This document shows positions 54,709-62,987 of a DNA stretch of 64,000 nt, piece by piece; within the stretch, counting starts at the first letter, position 1; every line of letters begins with the position of its first letter. The translations under genes were made by a program, and so were the position numbers. The DNA is from JAKOUY01 sp037045185 (GTDB lineage: Bacteria > Actinomycetota > Acidimicrobiia > Acidimicrobiales > Ilumatobacteraceae), in the NCBI GenBank assembly GCA_037045185.1, contig JBAOHQ010000004.1:248001-312000 (forward strand), in the 5' to 3' direction. Under the pieces are notes generated by a model that saw only the letters and a list, made by a program, of their open reading frames with translations, had not been told where the DNA came from and searched no databases.

Positions 54709-57267
54709 ATGGATCCGGCAGAAGCTGGCGCAGCAGAGCTGGTCGAACGGCTGCGCGGGGATCCGGTCGCTGCCTACGACCAGTTGCGGGCTGCCGCCGC
54801 CGTGGCGACCGGCGCCGCCAGGGCGATCCTGCTACGTGGCGCCGGCGACGCGGCGCGCTGGGCCGCCGGCCACGACACCTCGGAACGGCTGCTGCTCGAG
54901 GCCTGCGCCGCCGCCCAGCAGGCGGGTCGTGACGATCTGCGGCGCACCGCCCAGCTCACCCTCGCCGGCACGTTGTACCTGGCCGGTCGCAGTGCCGACG
55001 CCTTCGCCATGCTGGGCTCGGCGGCCGACGGTGCTGACCCAGACACCGCGGCAAAGGTCTCCTTCCAGCGGGCGACCATGATGGCCCGCGAGGGCCGCAC
55101 CACCGACGCCATCGCCGCCTACGACACCGGGCTCTCGCTGTTCGCGCAGAGCGGCGATCGCTACATGGAGGCCGCGACGCTGGGCAACCGGGCGTTGCTG
55201 CTGCTCGATCTCGGCCGGGCGACCGATGCCGAAGGGGACCTGCGTCGGGCCCGCGGCCTGTTCGCCGGGCTCGGCGTGCACGCCTCGGCGGCGTGGATGG
55301 AGCACAACCTCGGGCGGGTCGCCGGGCGAACCGGTGACGTCCCCACGGCGCTGAACCGGTTCAGAACCGCCGAGCAACGCCTCACCGAGCTGGGCATCGA
55401 TCCCGTCGAGGTCCAGGTCAACCGGTGCGAGGTGCTGGTGCAGGCCGGCCTGTACGCCGAAGCCGAGGCGGTCGCCGTCAACACCGCCGACCGTCTCGCC
55501 GCCTCTGGTCAGCGGCTGGAGTGGGCCGAGGCCACGCTGTCGGTGGCTGCCGCGGAGCTCGGGCAATCCCGCCTGCAGGACGCGGCGGACTCCGCGGCTC
55601 GAGCCCGCGAAGCCTTCGCCGAACAGGATCGCCCCGGATGGGCGCTGCAGGCCGACGTCCTCACCGTCGCTGCGCCGGACGCCTCGCTGCCGGCCATCGC
55701 GCGAGGCGCGGCGGTGGCGACCCAGCTGGCCGATCTCGGCCAGCTCGTCGCCGCCGCCCGGGCGTGGTCGCTGCTGGCGGCCCACGACCCGCACCGCGCT
55801 GCGGAAGGAATGCGCTCGCTGCCCCTCGACCTGGCCCGGGCGCCGTTCGAGGCGCGCCTCGCGGCCCTGATGGTGGACGCCCGGCGTGCCGACGCGGACG
55901 GAGCGGTGGGCGAGGCGATGCGCCTCACGGCCCGGGCCGTGAGGCTCGGCGAGGCGCAACGCCTGCACCGCGCCGCGGCCGACCTGCGCGCCGCCGTCAG
56001 CGCGGAGGTGGCCATGGTGGCCGAGCTCGGTCTGGCGATCCGCGTCCGCCGTGGGAACCCCACCCAGGTGCTGCAGTGGGTCGAACGATGCCGTGCGGCA
56101 TCCACGGAGGCTTCGCCACGGATCGGATCGGAGGGCACCGCCGAGCGGATGGCCGAGCTACGCGCCGCGCAGGTGGCCGCACGCTGCGCCGCGCCCGCCG
56201 ACGTACCCGCCCTGCTCGCCCGCCAGGCCGCCATCCAGCGGTCGCTGGTCACCCGCCAACGCGAACTGACCCCCAGCGCCCCGCTGCAGGCTGCCGCGGC
56301 GCGGCTCCGGCCGGGACAGTTCGACGGGGTCACCGTGGTCCAGCATCACGCCAGCGGCGGCAGGCTCGGGGCCGTGGTGGTGCACGCCGGTCGGAGCAGA
56401 CTGCACGAACTTGGTGAGTCCAAGGAGATCCACCAGCATCTCGCCCACCTGGCCCGGGCCTACCGCCGCCTCGCCCTCGGAGACGGCGACGCCGGTCCGG
56501 TCCTGCGGCGGGCTGCGGCGCTGGCGCCGTTGCTGCTCCCTCCCCTGCCTGGCAGCGCCGAGCGCGTCGTGATCTCCCCGCTGTCGGCTCATCTGGCCGT
56601 GCCGTGGGCGGCCCTCGACGCGCTGGGCGACCGGGAGGTCAGCGTCACGCACCGCCTCGGCCGCTGGCTCGAGAGTCAGGCGGCGGCCAGCAAGGCTCGC
56701 CCGGCGCGGGTGGCACTCCTCGGTGGACCGGACCTCACCGCAACCCCGGCCGAACTCGCCGCCGTGGGGGCGGCGTGGACCGCCACCCCCGGTCGGACCG
56801 AGGTGCTCGCTGATCCGCAGTCGTCCGTGTCGTCCACCCTCCGGGCGTTGGCGACCGCTGATGTCGCCCACCTCGCCTGCCACGGCGAGCGCCGCCGGGC
56901 CGATGGGCGCTTCGCCCAACTGCGCCTGTGGGACGGTGACCTGCTGGCCATCGACATCGAGGCACTCCCTGCGGCGCCGGGGTTGGTGGTGCTGGCTGCG
57001 TGCGAGGCGGGCGTGCTGGAGGCCCTGCCCGGCGACGAATCGGCCGGGCTCGCCCAGGCGTTCATCGCCGCCGGTGCGCACACCGTCATCGCCCCGACCA
57101 CGCTGCTGCCCGACACGCCGCGCACCACCGCGCTGTTCGGCGCACTGCACCGCGTGATCGCCGGCGGGCGACGCCCGGCAGCAGCGCTGCGCGACCTGCG
57201 GGACAGCGAGGCCGACCCGGGACAGCGCGCCGTCGCCGCGTCGGTGGCCTGCATCGGCTGGGGCTGA
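54709..57267 (+). CDS. TPR-CHAT protein (caspase-like peptidase)
   Basis: 852 residues, cytoplasmic. Residues about 60-420 are tetratricopeptide-type helical repeats (TAQLTLAGTLYLAGRSADAF, AATLGNRALLLLDLGRATDA, EVQVNRCEVLVQAGLYAEAE). The C-terminal 270 residues are a CHAT domain: VVISPLSAHLAVPWAALDAL, the catalytic His in VAHLACHGERR, the catalytic Cys in LVVLAACEAGV, and GLAQAFIAAGAHTVIAP. CHAT enzymes are caspase relatives that cleave partner proteins, often in conflict or cell-death systems. Flanked on both sides by the two subtilase paralogues. Zero bases separate its stop from the converging subtilase 2. Confidence 0.9.
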   Translation: MDPAEAGAAELVERLRGDPVAAYDQLRAAAAVATGAARAILLRGAGDAARWAAGHDTSERLLLEACAAAQQAGRDDLRRTAQLTLAGTLYLAGRSADAFAMLGSAADGADPDTAAKVSFQRATMMAREGRTTDAIAAYDTGLSLFAQSGDRYMEAATLGNRALLLLDLGRATDAEGDLRRARGLFAGLGVHASAAWMEHNLGRVAGRTGDVPTALNRFRTAEQRLTELGIDPVEVQVNRCEVLVQAGLYAEAEAVAVNTADRLAASGQRLEWAEATLSVAAAELGQSRLQDAADSAARAREAFAEQDRPGWALQADVLTVAAPDASLPAIARGAAVATQLADLGQLVAAARAWSLLAAHDPHRAAEGMRSLPLDLARAPFEARLAALMVDARRADADGAVGEAMRLTARAVRLGEAQRLHRAAADLRAAVSAEVAMVAELGLAIRVRRGNPTQVLQWVERCRAASTEASPRIGSEGTAERMAELRAAQVAARCAAPADVPALLARQAAIQRSLVTRQRELTPSAPLQAAAARLRPGQFDGVTVVQHHASGGRLGAVVVHAGRSRLHELGESKEIHQHLAHLARAYRRLALGDGDAGPVLRRAAALAPLLLPPLPGSAERVVISPLSAHLAVPWAALDALGDREVSVTHRLGRWLESQAAASKARPARVALLGGPDLTATPAELAAVGAAWTATPGRTEVLADPQSSVSSTLRALATADVAHLACHGERRRADGRFAQLRLWDGDLLAIDIEALPAAPGLVVLAACEAGVLEALPGDESAGLAQAFIAAGAHTVIAPTTLLPDTPRTTALFGALHRVIAGGRRPAAALRDLRDSEADPGQRAVAASVACIGWG

Positions 57268-58812
57268 CTACGGCTGCTTGGTGGTCACACCCTGCAAGGG
57301 CACCACGGCGCCGTCGCTGAGCGGCTGCCCGCCGGCAAGATGCGCCGAGATCACCGCCGCAGCGAAGGACGACCCGCTCCAGATCGAGGCCGTGCCGGCG
57401 CCGAGGCGCACGCCCACCACGTTCTCGCCGATGGCCGAGAAGTGGCCACTGTTGCTGAACGCCGACTGCTTGCCGTCGGCATCCACGGACTGCACGTCGT
57501 ACAGCGCGCCCGGCACGCAGGTCACCGGCGCGGCGCACAGCACCGGGAGGAACGCAGGCGCGCTCCCCGGGCCGCCGGTGAGCGGCATCTGCGCCGGCAG
57601 GAAGCGCGGCGCGGACTCGCCGGGTTCGTGGTTGCCGACGGCGGCACTGACCGGATGGCCAGCGGTGGTGGAGTACCACGAGATCAGCGCCGCCTGGAAC
57701 GCCAACGCGGACTCGGACAGCGGGCAGCCATAGGCGCCCACCGACAGGTTGAGCACGTCGAAGGCAATGCCGGTACCCAGCAGGCGTTGCATCGCCATCC
57801 ACACCTGGAGCTCGTCGGAGATGAACCCGATCCCGGCTGGCACCGGCCGGGATCCGTCACCCGTGAAGCGAGCCGGGTCCACCGGGGTCAGCCCGGCGAC
57901 GGTGATGCGCGTGTTCGGGCGCTGCTGGGCGATGAGGCTGGCGACGAACTTGCCATGACCCTGCAGGACGCCCGTTGCCTGATCGCCGTCCACCGCCGAT
58001 GCCGGCTTGGCCCGCATGACCAGCCACTTCGGGTCCTTCGGCCCGGCGCTGTAGCCGGTGTCGATCGAGGCCACCTGGGCCGGCTTGGACAGTGCGCCGG
58101 TCACGTTCGGCGCCGGGTCGGACAGGTCGACCGCGGCGTTGTCGCCCACGAACGTCCAATGCCCGGCCGGCATCACCATGGTCACCGGTCCGGCAGCGAT
58201 GCCCTCGCCCACCAACTGGCCAGCGACGGCCAGCGGGTCGGCGCCGTTGACCACCGCATAGGGGTAGATGTGGGCGTTGTTGAGGCCGCGCAACGCTTGA
58301 GGGCTGAGATTGGTGACGTCCTGGCGCGTCGGGACGGCGAGTCCCAGCGCACCCAGGCGAGCCGTGAGATCGACGGTGGAGATCAGCAGGTCACGGCGAT
58401 ACACGCACGCCGGCTCGTCCTCGAACGGGTGGTCGTGATCACCGTGGACGGTCGTGGTCGTGGTGCCGATGGTGGTCGTCGTCTCGGCGACGATGCTGCT
58501 GGTCGTGGTGGTGGTGGTGCGCGGCACACGGGTCGTAGTGGTGGTGGTGGTGCGGGGCACACGGGTCGTGCTGGTCGTGGTGGTGGTGCGCGGCACCCGC
58601 GTGGTGGTCGTGGTGAGCCGGGGCAGGGTGATCCGTGGAATGGTTCGCAGCGTGGAGGTGCTCTGGCGTTGCGTCGCCTCGCCCTGTGACACACGCGACG
58701 TCGGAACGGCCTCGGCCCCGTTCATCGCCCCCATCAGGCCGAACGCCACCAGGCCGACGACGGTGACGATCAGCCGGCTGGCCCGTGGACGCTCGGCGGG
58801 CGAGCCATTCAT
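57268..58812 (-). CDS. Secreted S8 (subtilase-like) serine peptidase 2
   Basis: 514 residues, paralogue of the protein at 53046. Signal peptide RLIVTVVGLVAFGLMGAMNG, then a Thr-rich linker with repeats of TTTTTTRVPRT, then ACVYRRDLLISTVDLTARLG and the catalytic domain: Asp in VASIDTGYSAG, His in QGHGKFVASLIAQ, Asn in SAAVGNHEPGE, Ser in WSGSSFAAAVISA. It shares long identical stretches with subtilase 1 (GALYDVQSVD, SGHFSAIGE). The ATG overlaps the stop of the small gene downstream of the sigma factor, so sigma, unknown and subtilase form one coupled operon. Confidence 0.87.
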   Translation of the reverse strand: MNGSPAERPRASRLIVTVVGLVAFGLMGAMNGAEAVPTSRVSQGEATQRQSTSTLRTIPRITLPRLTTTTTRVPRTTTTTSTTRVPRTTTTTTTRVPRTTTTTTSSIVAETTTTIGTTTTTVHGDHDHPFEDEPACVYRRDLLISTVDLTARLGALGLAVPTRQDVTNLSPQALRGLNNAHIYPYAVVNGADPLAVAGQLVGEGIAAGPVTMVMPAGHWTFVGDNAAVDLSDPAPNVTGALSKPAQVASIDTGYSAGPKDPKWLVMRAKPASAVDGDQATGVLQGHGKFVASLIAQQRPNTRITVAGLTPVDPARFTGDGSRPVPAGIGFISDELQVWMAMQRLLGTGIAFDVLNLSVGAYGCPLSESALAFQAALISWYSTTAGHPVSAAVGNHEPGESAPRFLPAQMPLTGGPGSAPAFLPVLCAAPVTCVPGALYDVQSVDADGKQSAFSNSGHFSAIGENVVGVRLGAGTASIWSGSSFAAAVISAHLAGGQPLSDGAVVPLQGVTTKQP

Positions 58813-59285
58813 CGGCCGGCCACCTGGACGAACTCGGTCACGACCGTCGAGTCCGCCAGATCGAGGCGCAAGCGGAACGGCCGGACCGGCACCTGCACGG
58901 CGGTGAACTCACCGTCGTCATCCACCGTCACGCCGATGTGCGGGCCGTCGTGATCGATCGCGATGCTGCCGCCCGACCACGGCCGCACCGAGCCGGCCAG
59001 CGCGCCCTCGTACACACCCATCTCGATGGTCAGCGCGTCCAACTCGAACCTCCACTCGTCGAACTCGGCACCGGACTCGCTGCCGCGCACGGCCTCGCTC
59101 ACCAGGTCGTCGACCAGGCGCAGCTCCGCCAGTCCGGCATCGGGCGACGCCCAGCGGACGAAGGAGTACTGGCTGGCCAGCAGCGACTCCGGCACCGGGT
59201 CCGTCGCGTCATAGGCCACACGAAGCAGGGTCGTCAGCTCATCCACGGCCTCCGTGGAGAGGTCGTCGTGGTCCTGCTCGGTCAT
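58809..59285 (-). CDS. Unknown protein of the sigma/subtilase/CHAT module
   Basis: 158 residues, acidic. The N-terminal helix region DELTTLLRVAYDATDPVPES is followed by strands (AGLAELRLVDDLVSEAV, FDEWRFELDALTIEMGVYEG, GSIAIDHDGPHIGVTVDDDG). No membrane segment or Cys, so it is not an obvious anti-sigma factor. Start at the ATG with a strong GGAGG upstream. Both ends overlap neighbours by 4 bases, a strong sign that it works with the sigma factor and the subtilase. Confidence 0.7.
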   Translation of the reverse strand: MTEQDHDDLSTEAVDELTTLLRVAYDATDPVPESLLASQYSFVRWASPDAGLAELRLVDDLVSEAVRGSESGAEFDEWRFELDALTIEMGVYEGALAGSVRPWSGGSIAIDHDGPHIGVTVDDDGEFTAVQVPVRPFRLRLDLADSTVVTEFVQVAGR

Positions 59286-59887
59286 CTCGCACCTCCTTCG
59301 TGCTGATCGGATGCGCCTGCCGTGAACGACCCCGGCACCCGCCCGGTGATACTCACAATCCGCGGATGCCTGGCCAGGTTGCGCAGGCACCGCTGGCGGG
59401 TGGGGCCGATGCTCGGTACGGGCATGCCCAGCGCAGCCGAGATCGCCTGGTAACTCGGCGGAGGGTCCTCGGCCAGGAGGCGCAACAGTTCCTGGCAGGA
59501 CCGGCCGAGGCTGGCCAACGCCTCGCTCACCGCCTGGACGGTCTCGTGGCGCATCAGCGCCGCGTCCACCCCCTCGTCACCATGGTCCGTCGGCTCGACG
59601 GCGTGGGTCAGCACGATCCGCGAGCGGGCCTTCACCATCCGCAGGCACTCGTTGCGTGTGGTCGACGCCAACCAGCCGGCCAGCCGCTCCGGCTGGCGGA
59701 TCCGCCCGAGGTGCTGGAACAGTTTCAGCCACACCAATTGGACGATGTCTTCACGGGTCGAGCGGTCCAGCCCAAAGTTGGCCGACGTGGCCCACAGCAG
59801 GCGGACGAACCGATCCTGGATCTGGCGAAACGCGGCATCGTCATGCTGCGCACGCCTCAGCAGGTCGGCGTCGATCACCTCTGGCAC
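59282..59887 (-). CDS. ECF-type RNA polymerase sigma factor
   Basis: About 201 residues. Region 2: FVRLLWATSANFGLDRSTRE, DIVQLVWLKLFQHLGRI, ERLAGWLASTTRNECLRMVK. Region 4: LRLLAEDPPPSYQAISAALG, MPVPSIGPTRQRCLRNL. It lacks region 3, so it belongs to the ECF group. The GTG at 59887 (VPEVIDADLLRRAQHDD) is chosen. The open frame further upstream would run into the dioxygenase operator. First gene of the sigma-unknown-subtilase 2 operon and presumably drives the CHAT module, as no other regulator is nearby. Confidence 0.88.
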   Translation of the reverse strand: MPEVIDADLLRRAQHDDAAFRQIQDRFVRLLWATSANFGLDRSTREDIVQLVWLKLFQHLGRIRQPERLAGWLASTTRNECLRMVKARSRIVLTHAVEPTDHGDEGVDAALMRHETVQAVSEALASLGRSCQELLRLLAEDPPPSYQAISAALGMPVPSIGPTRQRCLRNLARHPRIVSITGRVPGSFTAGASDQHEGGAR

Positions 59888-59949
59888 CGCGCCACTGTAA
59901 ACCGCGGCAGCCCCCGACCAGCGGGCGTGGGCACCGGCCGATCCGACTA

Positions 59950-59973
59950 TGATCGTTTGGACCCAAACGATCA
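59950..59973. promoter_or_regulatory. Perfect 11-bp inverted-repeat operator before the dioxygenase
   Basis: TGATCGTTTGG (59950-59960), ac, CCAAACGATCA (59963-59973). It starts within a possible -10 TATGAT (59948-59953) and ends 14 bases before the dioxygenase ATG. Ideal for a MarR-type repressor; matches the sites at 51916 and 61601. Confidence 0.75.
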
Positions 59974-59987
59974 CCGGAGGTCACGGC

Positions 59988-60854
59988 ATGGGTCACGTCG
60001 TCGGCGCAGCCATCGTCTCGCACGTTCCGCCCATCGTCGCCGCGCCCGACGTCCTGGCGGAGATCTACGGCCCGAGCGGGACGACGCTGGTCGGCGGGCT
60101 GCACCGCATGCGCCGGGAGAAGCTCGATCACCTCGACATTGACACCGTCGTGGTGTTCGACAGCCACTGGTTCACGACCGTGGAGCACATCATGACGGCC
60201 CACCGTCGGCGCGCCGGGCTGTTCACCAGCGAGGAGCTCCCCCGCGGCATGACCCAGATGCCCTACGACATCCCCGGTGACCCGGAACTCGCCGAGGCGT
60301 TCCAGGCCGCCGGCCAGCGCGACGGGCGAACCCGGGTGCTGGCCTGTGCCGACCCGCACCTGCCCATCCGCTACGCCACCACCAACCTGCTGCCCTTCCT
60401 GCAGGGCGACGAGGCCTGGGTGTCGGCCAGCATCTGCCAGACCGCCGAGCCCGCCGACTACCTGCTGGCCGGGGAACTGCTCGGTCAGGCCATCGCCGGG
60501 CTCGACCGCAACGTGGTGCTGCTGGCCAGCGGTGGCCTGAGCCACCGGTTCTGGCCGATGAGCCAGTTCGACCAGCACGAGCACGCCGACCCGATCCACA
60601 TCCGCTCGGACGAGGCCCGCGCCGCCGACGAGCACGTCCTGGCCCTGCTCGAGGCGGGTGATCACGCCGGTGTCATCGACTACTACCCCGAGTTCCGGCC
60701 GTTCTTCCCGGAGGGGTTCTTCGGTCACTACCTGATGATGGTGGGGGCCATCGGCGGGCGGGCCTGTACCGCACCGGGGACCCGCTTCAGCGACTACGAG
60801 TCCTCCGCCGGCACGGGCCAGGCGCACATCTGGTTCGACGGGCCGTTCGCATGA
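59988..60854 (+). CDS. LigB-family extradiol ring-cleavage dioxygenase (homoprotocatechuate 2,3-dioxygenase-like)
   Basis: 288 residues of the class III (LigB) extradiol dioxygenase fold. Early His in AAIVSHVPPI, DTVVVFDSHWFTTVEHIMTA (the conserved D-S-H-W), and the second half LASGGLSHRFWPMSQFDQHE supply the metal ligands and catalytic His. The pattern is closest to 3,4-dihydroxyphenylacetate 2,3-dioxygenases, which open catechols next to the diol using Fe(II) or Mn(II). GGAGG lies 7 bases upstream of the ATG. The stop overlaps the next ATG. Confidence 0.87.
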   Translation: MGHVVGAAIVSHVPPIVAAPDVLAEIYGPSGTTLVGGLHRMRREKLDHLDIDTVVVFDSHWFTTVEHIMTAHRRRAGLFTSEELPRGMTQMPYDIPGDPELAEAFQAAGQRDGRTRVLACADPHLPIRYATTNLLPFLQGDEAWVSASICQTAEPADYLLAGELLGQAIAGLDRNVVLLASGGLSHRFWPMSQFDQHEHADPIHIRSDEARAADEHVLALLEAGDHAGVIDYYPEFRPFFPEGFFGHYLMMVGAIGGRACTAPGTRFSDYESSAGTGQAHIWFDGPFA

Positions 60855-61585
60855 CGCGCAAGCCGCGCGTCGCCATGACGACCTGGCGGCGGTTCATGCC
60901 CACGTTCCTGAACGAGCGGACCGACCTGTACACCCTGGGCGCCGAGTACCCGCAGGCGGTGCTCGACGCCGGGGGCTTGCCGGTCCTGCTCCCGCACCAC
61001 GACCCGGCCGACGCCCTGGCGGTCCTCGACGGGTTCGACGGGCTGGTGCTGGTGGGCGGTGACGACATCGACCCGTTGCGCTACGCCGACACCGACCACG
61101 GCGTGTCCAAAGGGGTCAGCCGTTCCGCCGACGACAGTGATCTGGCCTTCGCCACGGCCGCCGTCGAACTGGACCTGCCACTGTTCGCCATCTGCCGCGG
61201 CTACCAGGCGCTCAACGTGGCCATGGGTGGCACGCTGCACCAGGACGCCACCGACGACGACGGCCTGCACCGCCCGATCAGCGACGTCCCCGCCGACGTG
61301 CTGGCCGAACGCCACGAGGTCCGCATCGAGCCCGGCTCACGCCTCGCCGCGGCGTACGGCGAGACCCATCACCGGGTGGTCAACAGCATCCACCACCAAG
61401 CCGTGGAGCGGGTGGCCCCGGGGTTCCACGCCGTGGCCTGGGCGCCCGACGGCACCATCGAGGCCATCGAGCCCGACGACCCGGCGGCCCCGATCCTGGC
61501 CGTCCAGTGGCACCCGGAGAAGATCACCACCGAGGGCGACCACACGCTGTTTCGCTACTTCGTCGAGACCCTCGTGCGCCGCTGA
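60851..61585 (+). CDS. Class I glutamine-amidotransferase-like gamma-glutamyl hydrolase (PuuD/AtdA2-like)
   Basis: 244 residues. Catalytic Cys in FAICRGYQALNVAMGG, His and Glu in AVQWHPEKI. The start PRVAMTTWRR and VLVGGDDIDPLRYAD are typical of the gamma-glutamyl-gamma-aminobutyrate hydrolase family. Members hydrolyse gamma-glutamyl amides. Translated with the dioxygenase (ATGA overlap) and followed by a glutamine-synthetase-like ligase. This recalls both putrescine and aniline gamma-glutamylation systems. Confidence 0.85.
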   Translation: MTRKPRVAMTTWRRFMPTFLNERTDLYTLGAEYPQAVLDAGGLPVLLPHHDPADALAVLDGFDGLVLVGGDDIDPLRYADTDHGVSKGVSRSADDSDLAFATAAVELDLPLFAICRGYQALNVAMGGTLHQDATDDDGLHRPISDVPADVLAERHEVRIEPGSRLAAAYGETHHRVVNSIHHQAVERVAPGFHAVAWAPDGTIEAIEPDDPAAPILAVQWHPEKITTEGDHTLFRYFVETLVRR

Positions 61586-61600
61586 CCGGGCGGCCTCCGC

Positions 61601-61622
61601 AGTCGTTAGGGGCCTAACGACT
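61601..61622. promoter_or_regulatory. Inverted-repeat operator before the ligase gene
   Basis: AGTCGTTAGG, gg, CCTAACGACT, a perfect 10-bp palindrome with 2-bp spacer. Same architecture as the site at 59950 with A replacing T in the centre of each half. A possible -10 (TGCTAGTTT, 61632-61640) lies just downstream, 10 bases before the ATG. It could alternatively be a terminator stem. Confidence 0.6.
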
Positions 61623-61649
61623 TTCGGCTGCCTGCTAGTTTTCGGCGCC

Positions 61650-62960
61650 ATGGGGAACCGACGTCTGCGTGTCATGTGGTGCGATCTCAACGGCCTGAGC
61701 CACGGCCGGTACGTGCCCGAGCGACGCATCCACGATCACGGGCATCACGCGGTCACCACGCTGACCATGACCATCCAGCGGGACATCTTGCAGGTCGACG
61801 GCTATGGCGCCGACGTCGGGTTCGGTGACCTGTCGACGGTGCCGCTGCCCGAGACGCGCCGCCCCGGGTGGGAGGCGGACACCGATGTCGTCATCGCCGA
61901 CCTCGAGTACGAGGGCAACCCGCTGGTGCTCTCGCCGCGCACCGCGCTGCGCAACGCGGTCGAGTCCTGGCGGTCCCTCGGCTACGAGCCGATGCTCGGG
62001 TTCGAGATGGAGTTCTACGTCATGGAGCCCGACGACTCGGCGGCCGGCTGGCGCCCGCTGACGCTGCCCGGCCACCGCGTGTACGGCGTGGGCATCGGCG
62101 GCGACAGCACCGGGTTGACGTTCGATTTCTTCGACGCCGCCGAGACGTGCGAGCTGGAGCTAGAAGGGATCATGGGCGAGTTCCATCCGGGCCAGATGGA
62201 GCTGAACATGCGCTTCGGTCCGGCGCTGGAGAGCGCCGACCGAGCGTTCATCTGCAAGGAGATGACCCGCGAGCTCGCCGCGGCGAAGGGCTACAAGGTC
62301 ACGTATCTGGGCCGCCCGCATCCGCAGCTGGTGGGCAGCGGGCTGCACATCAACTTCTCGCTGGTGCCCATCGCCGGCGGCGGCAACGCCTTCGACGACC
62401 CCACGGGTGACTACGGGCTCTCCGCCATCGCCCGCCACAGCCTCGGCGGGCTGATCGCCCACCACGAGGGGATCGCCGCCCTGTCGGCGCCGCTGGTCAA
62501 CAGCTACAAGCGGCTGACGCCTGGCCTGCTGGCCGGTTACTGGGCGAATTGGGGGCTCGACAACCGAGTCAGCACCTACCGCATCCCGTGCGAGCGTGGC
62601 TGGGCGACGCGCATCGAGAACCGAATGCCGTGCGGGACGGCCAACCCGTACCTCGCTGCCGCGGTGATGCTGGAGGCCGCGCTGCTCGGGGTTCGGCACG
62701 AACTCGACTGCGGTACGCCACAGGTGGGCGACGGCGACACCGAGCCGAACACCGACCGGCACACGCCGCACACCCTGGCCGAGGCGATCACCGCCCTGCA
62801 GGCCGACACCGAATTGTGCGCCGCTCTGCACCCCGACCTGATCAAGGCCTACGTGACGATCCGCCAGCACGAGGTGGACGCCTACGACAACACCGGCCTG
62901 GGGTGGTCACCCGAGGTGGTCACCGACTGGGAGATGCAGCAGTTCCTGCCCTTCTACTGA
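61650..62960 (+). CDS. Glutamine-synthetase-family gamma-glutamyl ligase (PuuA/AtdA1-like)
   Basis: 436 residues. GS fold: RVMWCDLNGLSHGRYVPE, GFEMEFYVMEPDD (metal-binding Glu), GEFHPGQMELNMRFGPALES, GSGLHINFSL (nucleotide His), NSYKRLTPG, and the Arg-binding end TRIENRMPCGTANPYLAAAV. It lacks the adenylylation-type C-terminus of true GlnA. With a gamma-glutamyl hydrolase next door it probably glutamylates an amine. No ribosome site; likely leaderless behind the operator-promoter at 61601-61640. Confidence 0.85.
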   Translation: MGNRRLRVMWCDLNGLSHGRYVPERRIHDHGHHAVTTLTMTIQRDILQVDGYGADVGFGDLSTVPLPETRRPGWEADTDVVIADLEYEGNPLVLSPRTALRNAVESWRSLGYEPMLGFEMEFYVMEPDDSAAGWRPLTLPGHRVYGVGIGGDSTGLTFDFFDAAETCELELEGIMGEFHPGQMELNMRFGPALESADRAFICKEMTRELAAAKGYKVTYLGRPHPQLVGSGLHINFSLVPIAGGGNAFDDPTGDYGLSAIARHSLGGLIAHHEGIAALSAPLVNSYKRLTPGLLAGYWANWGLDNRVSTYRIPCERGWATRIENRMPCGTANPYLAAAVMLEAALLGVRHELDCGTPQVGDGDTEPNTDRHTPHTLAEAITALQADTELCAALHPDLIKAYVTIRQHEVDAYDNTGLGWSPEVVTDWEMQQFLPFY

Positions 62961-62987
62961 CGGCATCGGGTCGGCGGGCAGACGTGA

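Noticed and set aside
58809..59285. Anti-sigma factor
   Set aside because: The position after an ECF sigma suggested it, but there is no zinc-binding HxxxCxxC motif and no membrane helix, so it was left as unknown.
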